Notes under the pieces: model-generated
Seen by the model: the letters and a program-made list of their open reading frames with translations, nothing else
Databases searched by the model: none
Told to the model about the DNA's origin: nothing
Source: Beta vulgaris subsp. vulgaris
Lineage: Eukaryota; Streptophyta; Magnoliopsida; Caryophyllales; Amaranthaceae
NCBI RefSeq assembly: GCF_026745355.1
Contig: NC_079207.1
Location: forward strand, 30,471,007 to 30,535,006
Length of the DNA stretch: 64,000 bases
Direction: 5' to 3'
Program-made: the position numbers and the translations under genes
In this document: positions 21,860 to 32,393 of the stretch, piece by piece
Numbering within the stretch: position 1 is the stretch's first letter
Layout: each line of letters starts with the position of its first letter

Positions 21860-23405
21860 AGGGTCCGATGATGAAATATATCGCGGTATTAGTTTGCATG
21901 GTCCAATTGAGGAGCAGTCCAAATAACCAGGTCATATGTGTTTTCAGATAATATTATAAGATCCCAATTAATTATCCATGATGATTAATTGTAAATTAAA
22001 CCTGTAAAATATTTTAAGTCCATTTTTATAGCCCAATTCAATATTTATTGTTTTAATAAATATTTTCATAAAAGCTTTTTATTATCTTTAGAACATAAAT
22101 CAGATTTTCAACCCATAAAAATTTTATCTCCAGATTTTTAGAAATAAAAATGGCATCTTAAAAGCACGCGTAGAATAAAAAGGTGAATATTCCATATTCT
22201 ACGCCGAACGCGAGGGTTGCGCCATGTGCGTCCAGCACATTGGCCAAATCACGTCAAGTGCACCAATGAGTGCCTAACACATGTACTTCTGAGTCACACA
22301 GAGTCATGCGCCTAGCGCAAGTCTTGTGTGAGAAGCAAGTTACTTTTTTATCTTTTTGAAAACGCGTTTCCATATGTAATCTTTTAACTGTCTAGACAAC
22401 TTCAGTGCACCAATCTACGCCTGATGTGTGTCCTTGCGCCTGCTACGGGGCTTGTGTGAGGCGCATGTGTTTGTCCGCCTATAAATATGGGCTGATTTAC
22501 CGAATCAAAGGAAGATTTAAATTATTATTTTATGAATGCTAATTCTCTCGAATACTCTGAAATACACTCCACTAAAACACTCATAAACACTTTCAATCTC
22601 TCAAATTGATTCTTGTTTCTACACATATTATATTCCTAGTTTCAAGATGGCTTCACTTGAAGGTCATTACGCTTTGAAATCTAAACCGCATAGGTATAAT
22701 CCTGAGGATCCTTGAATAGATATGTTTTATTTTATTGAAGTTACGAACTGTTTCTTGTCATGATGTAGATTTTTAAGTAATAATCACGTCTCTTTGTAAA
22801 TTCTAACCTCTTTTTTTCTTATTTTTGTATATAATATTCATGTTATTATATGATTGTTCTATGCATGCATGATTTGTTGCTTTAATCACCCACATGTTAT
22901 TTATTGCTAAAACAAGACCAAAAGAATTGTTCTAATTAATTCAGATAAATTGGACAACCTGTTAGGAACCTTGCAATATGTTTGCATAATAACTTGCCAC
23001 TAAATAATTAGTCTTTTTGTGTGTTTCATGAACCAATTTAGATTAATTATTTTTAGGGAGCGTAAAACGTTATTTGATTATTCTTCTGCATTAAATGTGT
23101 AATGAATGGATTTAGTAGAGGCGAACAATGGGCAATATAATTCCTAATTATATTGTACCCTCACCCCCGAACTCAATTTTTGGTTCCTGACCATCTATGG
23201 AGTCATGACGGGGAAATCTACATTGGATAAGTCCCTAAGATGTCCCGTCCGTTTCAATATCCAATTAGTTTTATGATTCTTCCTTTGAAGAATTGTTGGC
23301 GACTTTAAAAACGTATTTTTAATAAAACCTTAACAATGGGGTAGTCAAATAAACGCGCTCACACCGCGTGTAGGCATTAAAGGAATTGAAAAATCCACGC
23401 CTACA
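21860..23405 (+). mobile_element. Putative 5' LTR of a Tat/Ogre-like element, plus strand
   Basis: The right end is set by CCTACA (to 23405) followed after three bases by a PBS at 23409. A TATA box, CTATAAATAT (22480-22489), and a short leader precede an ATG at 22647 whose frame stops after about 23 codons (MASLEGHYALKSKPHRYNPED). The left end is uncertain; TGATGAAATATATCGCGG near 21867 is one candidate. No second LTR copy is in the window, so the extent is a guess. Between 22180 and 22470 there are many short GCGCC/GCGTC words. Confidence 0.45.
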
Positions 23406-23408
23406 ATT

Positions 23409-23426
23409 TGGCGACTTCATTGGGGA
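23409..23426 (+). other. Primer-binding site, TGGCGACTTC...GGGGA type
   Basis: TGGCGACTTCATTGGGGA resembles the TGGCGACTCC-x-GGGGA sites used by Tat/Ogre-lineage Ty3 elements. It follows the LTR end CCTACA by three bases and sets a plus orientation, opposite to the gag remnant at 20090-21835. Confidence 0.6.
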
Positions 23427-26085
23427 GGATTTTTAAAAATTATTTTTTTTCAAATGAGTGGGTGAAACTCGAAAAATACAATGCATTCTTATTTTTGTGC
23501 CTTTGAATAATATACTATTTTGCATATGCATGGCTAGTATTCAGCCGTCATAAGGACAATCTGTCGTGCCTCATTAACACATGTTCTATGTGTGAGGTCA
23601 CCCCCGAGGGGTTTGCGCTTTATCCTTCCAAAAAGCTTCCGGAGCGATAGTGTTGGATCTTAGTCATAAGTAAACCTATCAAACCATGGCATTGTTCTCT
23701 TGTTACTGACTTGAAACTGGAGTGCGTCTTACACGTGGCCACCTCTTTAAGCAGCGATACGAAGCGTGAGATCAATCTCTTAGTCATGGGCCATTTCAGC
23801 CTTAACGTAAATCTGACCAACAATTGAATGTTGAATGGACTTTAGGTTGAGGACTTCTATATCCAAGTTACTTGAAATTTGTGTGTGATTGCAATTCTTG
23901 CCTGATCATATTTTATTCACATATTTTTATGTATTGCGTATAAAAAAAATAATGCAAATCCCGTCTAAAAAAACGGTCGTAGTTTTAGCCCCAACACTCA
24001 TCAATTTACCTATTTACATCCCGTAGAACATTGCGCCAAACGCAAAGCCCGCGTGCCGCGCACATCTGTTGTGTGAGTTGTGACACCCAGTCTTTTTGTC
24101 TCATGCAAATTGGTCTTTTTACCATTGGCTGCGTCAACACTTTGCGTCAATTGGTGCGTCTTAAATTTCGCGTGTCCTAAACTATCAATATAATTAGTTC
24201 ATCGATTTTCATGTCTAGAAATTATAACAACTTAATCAGAATATCGTCTAAACTGTCATGAAAACAAGGGTGGAATCAGCACGCTAGACACATGAGAATG
24301 CGCCTAATGCGGTGGTCCTACGCTAGAGGCACCAGACTGGGCCACAAGCTGATTTGCTACGTGGCGTATTGTTGTGCATTTCTAGTTTTCTGTCACGTTA
24401 GGCAATGTGGTGACTAATTCTGTGCAATATCCGTGTATTTGAGTCATTGACTGTTCAGAATATCTCGTGTCTAACTTCATTAAAAAAAGCATCTTAGTTT
24501 TCTTTTGGAGTTCTATCATCATTAGGTCTCATCCATGTACATGGTCTTGTTTTTTTTTTTTTTTTTTTTTTTTAGAAAGTCGGATATTCCTATCCTCCCA
24601 ACAATTTACTCCATTTTTTTTTTGAAAAAAATACAACAATATTTTTATTTTCTTTCATGTTTTTTTTCTAAAAAAACTGCAATTTGACTAGTGACAAACT
24701 CTTGCCAAATCACTGTTATCCATTTGCCTTCACAAAATACATTCATTTCTATAAATATCCATAACATCCAATATATCATTATCGATTTCCTTTCACAAAA
24801 TACATTCATATCCATAACATCTAATCATTATCCACTTCGTTCCTTCCACAAAATAGATTTCCTTCCAACAAATACTTGATTAAAACCTCAAATGCTTTCT
24901 GGCGCCGAATAACTGTCACCCTATAGTGCACGTTCTTCTTTATGTTGAATTGTCTTATCATTATCCTCTTATTGCTCGTTCTTTTACCGGCCTTGACTTT
25001 CATCTCTTGGTAGTCTTGGTGGTCTTCACTTAGTGGGCTTTATGTTTATGGGCCCTTATGTTAAAGCAAAATTAAACCTTTTGAGGTTTGATTCAATGTA
25101 CCACAATAAATGTTACTGGGCATCCGAAAATAGTAGTGACAGAATGCTATCCTAATGTAATTTCAAGTGCTAAATTGATAGTTTTTTTAACATTAATTTT
25201 GAAAACTACGTGAAATATTATTCTACATGATGAGAAATTGTGGAACAATTAACACAAAAGCACGACTCCATCGAAAGTATTTCTAAGGTTGGCGTCGCTT
25301 TGCTTCTCACGTTGCAACGATTAAGTGTTCGCACAACATCTTCTGGAAAGAAATTAATGTAATAGCAATATAACATGTTGATCAATTGGAGAAATTATAT
25401 TTCTTATAATCTACTTATCAATTGTCTATTTTTTTTCCTTGCATTTTATGTCACTACCATTCTTTAACATGGTTGTTAAATGCAACCTCACTTAACTATA
25501 CACAACCCAGTAAAATACCCAAAATACCCCTCATAACTCCATTCACCATCTACCCATTATTCTCTACTTTCTCACCCTACCATTTTTCTAGGTTTTTGTT
25601 AGGGCTATACCACTAATTTCTAACAATTTCTCCATTTTCAGCGTGATTATTTCATAACAAGACAATATATTGAATGATTTCTCTTCCTCCTTTTTCATTT
25701 TCGTGGTTTCTACCTCTTCATTTTCCACCTTTCTCCATCTTTTTCCATTTTCAAAAGGATTAAACTTGCGGGTGGTCAAAAGTAATTGCTCAGTTAAATG
25801 ATGCAAATTGTGAGTTACAATCGTATTATTCAAAGTGCTTGACCTAAGTGGGTAATTAGGCGGTTGATTTTGGTACTGTAATTATTAGTGTAGTAGTATT
25901 GGCGTAGGGTGAAGGAGATCAAGATAGATGGAGATATGAGATTATGATTGATGATGAATTGTATTGTGCGTGTATAATGCTTATGGTGCCAGGGAGTCGC
26001 GAGAATAGGCTGTTTGATGATGAGTATGTGTTATTAGATGATTGTATGGAGGATGAAGGTGTGATTGGCCATGAGTTATTTTTTG
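23427..26085. other. Intergenic or retroelement leader sequence, no gene recognised
   Basis: The first part is expected to be the untranslated leader of the element primed at 23409, but no gag follows. GCGCC/GCGTC-rich words like those at 22180-22470 recur at 24025-24400. Poly-T runs occur at 24549-24573 and 24617-24624. A 60-codon acidic frame at 25944-26126 has no recognisable family. I see no RNA gene. Confidence 0.35.
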
Positions 26086-26087
26086 CC

Positions 26088-26245
26088 GTGGAGAATAGTC
26101 TGTTTCGTGTAATCTTCATGGAATAGATTAATCTGTTTCGTCCAATATTCACGAAACAGAATAGTTTGTTTCGTACAATCTGCACGAAACAGATTAATTG
26201 TTTCGTGAAGATTGCACAAAATAGCGCAAATCGTTTATAAGAATT
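26088..26245. repeat. Cluster of CTGTTTCGT / ACGAAACAG inverted words
   Basis: At least seven copies of TGTTTCGTG or CACGAAACAG alternate in orientation, with AATCTGCACGAAACAGATTAA as a local palindrome. It lies immediately left of CACTA-2 but outside its TIR, so it belongs to the sequence CACTA-2 inserted into. Confidence 0.65.
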
Positions 26246-26284
26246 GCACAAATTACATAATTACACTAGGGGAAAAAAAGGAAG

Positions 26285-26575
26285 CTGCGCAGGAAGGGTT
26301 GCACTTTTGATAAAAGCGCAGCCCTATTAGTGAAGGGCTGCGCTTTTCTAAAAAAGCGCAGCCCTACATAACAGAAGGGTTGCGCTTTTGAAGAAAAGTG
26401 CAGCCCTTAAGTTAGTAGGGCTGCGCTTTTTTAGAAAAGCGCAGCCCTTCAGTTAGTAGGGCTGCGCTTTTTTAGAAAAGCGCAGCCCTTCACTAATAGG
26501 GTTGCGCTTTTTGAAAAAGCACAACCCTACTAAGTGAAGGGCTGCGTTTTTTCAAAAAGGCGCAGCCCTTCGTTC
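26285..26575. repeat. CACTA-2 5' subterminal inverted-repeat array
   Basis: Alternating AAGGGCTGCGCTTTT and AAAAGCGCAGCCCTTC modules; the 26410-26480 part looks locally duplicated (GTTAGTAGGGCTGCGC twice). Same family as 2020-2405 and 6985-7245. Confidence 0.85.
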
Positions 26576-27698
26576 AATTTTTTTTTTTTTAAATTATTGA
26601 AGCGCGCATGTACAATATACCCATACTCCAACTCTATTTTTCCCACTTTCCTCCCTTGGAGAATTACGAGCGAAAAATCGAGTGCACCACCACCACCTTG
26701 CGAGACCTAATTCGAGTGCACCACCACCACCTTGCGCGCCACCCACATTGCTCCACCACTTTGCGCAACCACCACTGCTGGCCACGCCACTGCTGCACGC
26801 CACCCACAAATGTTCCACACTTTGCGCGACCTAACTCTACTGCTCCACCACCTTGCGTACCAACAGTGACCGCCACCACCTTGCGCGCCACCCACCACTA
26901 CCCTTCTCTTCTCTTCTCTTCTCCACCATTTGAGTGGTTAATTAGGTATGAATTAATTTTGTTTTTAAGTTACTTTTGTTTTTCTTAATTGAATTAATAA
27001 TGTGCAATGTGGGTTTTGTCAATTATAGGAAGAAGAGGCTAAGGAAGTTTTCTCTTTATTGCTCGTCGTTGGTGTTAAGAGGTAACTACTTTAACATGTA
27101 GACAAAGTTGATAATTTATTGAATGTATATATGTATTTTTTTATAATGTATATATATTTGTTGATATGAGATTGTATGAAAACGCAATTTGATTTAGCTA
27201 TATATGAAATCTACAAGTTGTTTGAATCATCATCATATATGCCTAGATACCCGTTCAAGACTTACTCATTAGGAAAGTCTTGAATAGTCCCCGGTTTGGG
27301 ACTGTTCTTGGACGTTTGATCTCACTTAGGTGGTGAATGTGTGTCTTCTTTTCAATTCTGAGGAAAATCTTGGCTTATCGTTTCTCTACATTGTTCTCTG
27401 GGTACATATGTAGATAAGCAATTATCTACATTGTGTACTTGGAGAATGTAGGGAAATGCTGCCGGATTTTCCTTAGAATTGAAAAGTTGGCATATATTCA
27501 CTAGTGAGATTAGACGTCCAAGGATGGGTTAGGTTGGAGTGATAAGGACCTTTGACTGCATGCATACAATTGAACATGTCATATCTTAGCTTGTGTATAC
27601 GTGTGTGATTTGAATATGTGAGTGTTGTACTTTAATAATGATTGATGCATTATAATGAATGTTGTGTTTAATTATTAGAGGTGGTCTTCTTGAATGAG
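26576..27698 (+). other. CACTA-2 5' leader with probable introns
   Basis: A C/A-rich tract (26690-26900, CCACCACCACCTTGCGC) is followed by TTCTCTTCTCTTCTCC and splice-like junctions: GTATGAATT after 26945, an ATTATAG acceptor near 27028, a GTAACTAC donor near 27081, and an ATTATTAG acceptor just before 27679. This suggests a spliced 5' leader for the transposase mRNA. Confidence 0.5.
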
Positions 27699-30600
27699 AT
27701 GGATCGTACTTGGATGTATGGTAGTCGTGAATCGATTGAGTTTGTGAATGGGGTCTCGGAATTCTGTAGAAGTGCATTAGAATATCAAACATCCTCTGGA
27801 GCAGTCGACTTTTATTGTCCTTGTTTGGATTGTAGAAATGTGAGCAAGGTTAGTAGTATACATGTGGTTAGGGAGCATGTCTTTCGCCGTGGGTTTAGGC
27901 CTCAATACCACGTATGGGTTTGGCATGGTGAGCAGGGGAGGTATATGGGAAGCTCTGGAGTAAAGAATGATGTATGTGAAGAAAAAAAGAAGGATGATGA
28001 TGAGTTAGGGGATGAGAATTTGGATGATGAATTTGGAGATGACGATAGGGATCGGGTAGACGAGATGATACACGAGGTTGAAGATCAGTCGTGTAGACGA
28101 CCTCGTATTTTTGAGTCTATGTCTCAGGCTGCTGAAAAGCCGTTGTATCCAGGTTGTACAAAGTACACCAAACTTTCCGCGGTGGTAACACTGTTCAACA
28201 TTAAGTCGAACGCTGGTTGGACGGACTCTAGTTTCACATCGTTGTTGGAAGTTTTAGCTGAGATGCTCCCTGATGGAAATGAACTGCCAAAGTCGTACTA
28301 TTATGCGAAGAAGCTGATGTGTCCTTTGGGTTTAGAGTACGAGCGGATACATGCTTGTCCTAACGATTGTGTGCTTTATCGTAATGAGTATGAGCATTTA
28401 CATGAGTGTCCACTTGTGGATTGTCGAGGTACAAGCGTGAAGGAGCTGGAGGTAGTGAAGGACCACCAGCCAAGGTGTTGTGGTATCTACCCATAATACC
28501 TAGATTTAAGCGCATGTTCTCAATTAAAGGAGATGCGAAGAATTTGAGGTGGCATGCAGATCGTAGGAAGAAAGACGGTCTGCTCAAGCATCCGGCTGAT
28601 TCGCCTGAGTGGAAAACTATCACAGGGTGCATAAGTCATTTGGTAATGAGGATAGGAATCTGAGGCTTGGATTATGTACGGATGGCATGAACCCTTTTGG
28701 CAATCTCAGCTCGCAGCATAGTACATGGCCAGTAGTTTTAGTGGTTTACAACTTGCCTCCTTGGTTGTGCATGAAACGCAAGTACATGATGTTGTCGCTT
28801 CTTATATCGGGGCCCAACAACCTGGAAATGACATAGATGTATACCTTCAGCCGTTGTTGAAGATTTACAGAAGATGTGGAACGAAGGAGTGTTAGTATTT
28901 GATGCGTATGCTAATGAGATGTTCACTCTGCGTGCCATGCTTTTTTGTACTATGAACGATTATCCAGCTTATGGGAACTTATCTGGGTATAAGACTAAAG
29001 GAAAACAACCTTGCCCGATTTGTTTAGATGACATGAAATCTACACACCTTAAGGGCTGCAAACATGTGTATATGCGCACACGAAGGCTCCTCAGCCGGAC
29101 CATCCCTATCGGTTTAAGAAGAAGGCATTCGATGGGACGGTTGAAGAAGAAGTTGCTCATAGACCATTAACTGGTACTGAAGTTTATAATCAGGTGAAGG
29201 GCATTGAAACAGTCTTTGGTAAACCTGCTAGTGAGGTTGATCGACCTACAGGATTATGGAAAAAAAGTCCATTTTTTGGAAACTCCCATATTGGAAAGAT
29301 CTAAAGGTCAGACATTGTTTGGATGTCATGCACATAGAGAAGAATGTTTGTGAAGCTATTATCGCGACACTTATGAATATTCCGGGCAAGACAAAAGATG
29401 TTAAGGCGTCACGACTTTACTTGGAAAAAGAGGGGTTCGACCAGAGTTGTGGGCTCAGAAAAGGGACGGAAGGAAGAAGAAAAGAGGGGAGGAAAGGGTT
29501 GATGATGAAACTCAGAAAAGTAAAAAGGTGGAGGATTCGGAGAAGAATTATTTGCCACCAGCTTGCTACACGATGTCGCGTGCAGAGAAACGGATTTTTT
29601 GCGAGTCATTGTATGGCATTAAGGTCCCTACTGGCTACTCATCGAATATGAAGCGCTTTGTTACCTTAAATGGTGAGTTGAAGTTATCGAGTATGAAATC
29701 GCACGATTGTCATGTCATGATGCAAGTATTCTTACCGATTGCAATTCGTGGGATACTTCCAAAGCATGTGAGGCACACCATTACAGAACTGTGTTCATTT
29801 TTTCATGCAGCAAAGTCCTAGACCCGTACCCTCGATTCCTTGCAGCTCAGAGTAGTGTTGAAACTCTATGCAAATTTGAGATGTATTTCCCCCCCGCATT
29901 CTTTGACATTATGGTCCATCTCATTGTCCATCTAGTTCGAGAAATTAAGCTGTGTGGTCCAGTGTTTTTGAGGTGGTGCTATCCTTTTGAGAGATATATG
30001 GGAACTTTGAAGGATAAAGTTCGGAATCCTGCACAACCAGAAGGTAGTATAATTCAAGGGATTGTGGGTGAAGAGATCAGTAATTTTGTGGCTGAGTATT
30101 TTGCTAGTGTTGATCCTGTTGGACTTCCGACATCCCGACACGAGGGCAGACTTGAGGGCAAGGGTACAATTGGTTCAAAATTGATCACACCTTCCGTAGA
30201 AAAGCGTAAACAAGCTCACTTATTTGTATTGCATCACGTACCAGATGTCCATCCTTATTTAAGTGAACATATGGAGGAATTACGTGTTAGCAATCCTGGA
30301 AAAGGAGTGAGGGCATTGACGCAAATGCATAACAAGACTTTCATTGATTGGTTTCATAAACGAGTACTCAATGATTTGGATGAAAGTGTTCCTGAAACAG
30401 TCAAGTGGTTAGCATTTGGTCCTCGTGAACTGTACGCTCTTATGAGGGTTATGATATTAATGGGTATACGTTTTGGACTGAACGTCAAGATCTGAAGTCA
30501 AGATCGCAACAAAATAGTGGTGTTTCACTTGTGGCGTCGTCTACACAATATGCAAGCTCGAAAGATAAGTCGCCTGTACATGCTGAAAGCAACTATTATG

Positions 30601-30945
30601 GGCGAATACAAGAAATATGGGAGCTGGACTACTGTACTTTTAATATTTGCCTCTTGTGTTGCAAGTGGGTTGACGATAATCGACGTTGTGTAAGAAACGA
30701 TGATCCTTGCGGTTCACTCTTTTGACCTTAGTCGTCTACGTGAAACTGAGGAGCCATTTGTAATTGCATCACAAGTCAAGCAAGTATTTTTTGTAACTGA
30801 TCCTGCTGATCATAAGTGGTCAATTGTTGTACCTGGTAAAAGGAGTATCCTCGGTATTGGTGATGTTGATAATGAGGAAGAATATGATGCATTTGAGGAC
30901 CTCCCCCCTTTTACCTATCCTAAATTAGTGTGGAAGATGATGTAA
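27699..30945 (+). pseudogene. CACTA TNP2-type transposase, frameshifted
   Basis: The start is the ATG at 27699 (MDRTWMYGSRES). The N-terminal transposase-associated domain (to about 27960, with FYCPCLDCRN and REHVFRRGFRPQYHVW) is followed by an acidic linker. The TNP2/Transposase_21 core spans about 28150-29430, with words such as VLWYLPIIPRFKRMF, LRWHADRRKKDGLL, GLCTDGMNPFGN, NDYPAYGNLSGYKTKG and CLDVMHIEKNVCE. Then come a DUF4218-like block (29540-30130, GPVFLRWCYPFERYMGTLK) and a DUF4216-like C terminus (30590-30945, YYGRIQEIWELDY). The reading frame shifts near 28440, 28640, 28840, 29100-29260, 29440, 29790 and 30490-30700. Some shifts may be introns, but several break conserved motifs without splice signals. 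It encoded the catalytic transposase of the element and is now probably inactive. Confidence 0.9.
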
Positions 30946-31069
30946 TATGTCGGAGAACTATATGCGTGTAGATCACACGGAAGGGATACATGTACTTGAG
31001 GATCCTAAGAAACGGCGGAAGCTCAATAAATCATGAGACATAAACTCAGGTCTGTGTAATTTCTCCAAT

Positions 31070-31870
31070 TTGCAACTATTTTGGCCTTTTCGCTCCCAAA
31101 TCGTACTTATCGAGTCATTTAACCCCAAATTTCTTTGAACATGATTATATATGAGATAATATAACTAGTGTGTAGATTTTAGGCTTTAATTTGTTGTTGG
31201 TTGCATTTGGGAACGAAAAGGCCATTTCCGGCCTATTTTGGCCTTTTCGCTCCCAAAATGTACTTATCAAGTGATTTAACCCCAAATTTTTTTGAACATG
31301 ATTATATGAGATAATATAACTAGTATGTAGATTTTAGGCTTTAATTTGTTGTTGGTTGCATTTCGGGAACGAAAAGGCCATTTCCGGCCTATTTTGGCCT
31401 TTCTTCGCTCCCAAAATGTACTTATCAAGTGATTTAACCCCAAATTTCTTTGAACATGATTATGATGATAATATAACTAGTATGTAGATTTTTAGATTGA
31501 TATGTTGTTGGTTGTATTATGGGAACGAGAAGGCCATTTCCGGCCTATTTTGGCCTTTTTGCTCCCAAAATGTACTTATCAAGTGATTTAACCCCAAATT
31601 TTCTTTGAACATGATTATATGAGGAATAATATAACTAGTATGTAGATTTTAGGCTTTAATTTGTTGTTGGTTGCATTTCGGGAACGAAAAGGCCATTTCC
31701 GGCCTATTTTGGCCTTTTCGCTCCCAAAATGTACTTATCAGTGATTTAACCCCAAATTTTCTTTGAACATGATTATATGAGTCATAATATAACTAGTATG
31801 TACATTGTTAGGCTTTAATTTATTGTTGGTTGCATTTCAGGAACGAAAAGGCCATTTCTGGCCTACGCTC
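31070..31870. repeat. Tandem array, about 5 copies of a ~158-bp unit (CACTA-2, between genes)
   Basis: Units recur near 31193, 31351, 31507, 31666 and 31824 with TTGTTGGTTGCATTTCGGGA and the core AAAAGGCCATTTCCGGCC. Same family as 2871-4040 and 35560-36170. Confidence 0.9.
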
Positions 31871-31874
31871 CCAT

Positions 31875-32340
31875 TGCACCCCCTCCCCCACCCTCCCACT
31901 GCCCCCTCCCCTACTGCCCCCCTCCCACTACCCCCTCCCCTGCTGCACCCCTCCCCCTGCTGCCCCTCCCCCTGCTGCCCCTCCACTCCCTGCACACAGC
32001 ACCCCCCTCCCTACACTGCACCCTCCCCTCCTACATAGAGCTGCCCCCCTCCCCTGCACTCCACCCTCCCCCCCCTGCTGCCCCCCTCCCTGCTGACCCC
32101 CTCCTACCCCCTGCTGCCCCTCCCTCCCTACACACAATGCCCCCCTCTGCCCCCTCCTCCGCACACAGCAGCCCCCTCCCCTGCTGCCACCCCTCCCCTC
32201 CTTGCACACAGCAGCCCCCTCCCCTCCCTGCCCTGCACACAGCACCCCCTCCCACTGCCCTCTGCACACCCTCCCCTCCCTGCTGCCCCCTCCCCATTGC
32301 CCCTCCATCCACTCCCCCTCCCCACTGCACAACCCCCTCC
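31875..32340. repeat. C-rich low-complexity block in CACTA-2
   Basis: About 465 bases almost only C, T and A on the plus strand (CCCCCTCCCCTGCTGCCCC) with repeated CTGCACACAGC words. It lies immediately before the exon at about 32394. Pro-rich plus frames and Gly-rich minus frames through it are compositional artefacts. Confidence 0.9.
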
Positions 32341-32393
32341 GCCATAAATGTAAATTTTTTTTTTATTAATGCGTATGTTTGTACAATTTCAGG

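Noticed and set aside
31805..32096. Pro-rich plus-strand ORFs and Gly-rich minus-strand ORFs across the C-rich block
   Set aside because: Pure composition artefacts: all frames of a C/T-rich tract lack stops and show no domain.
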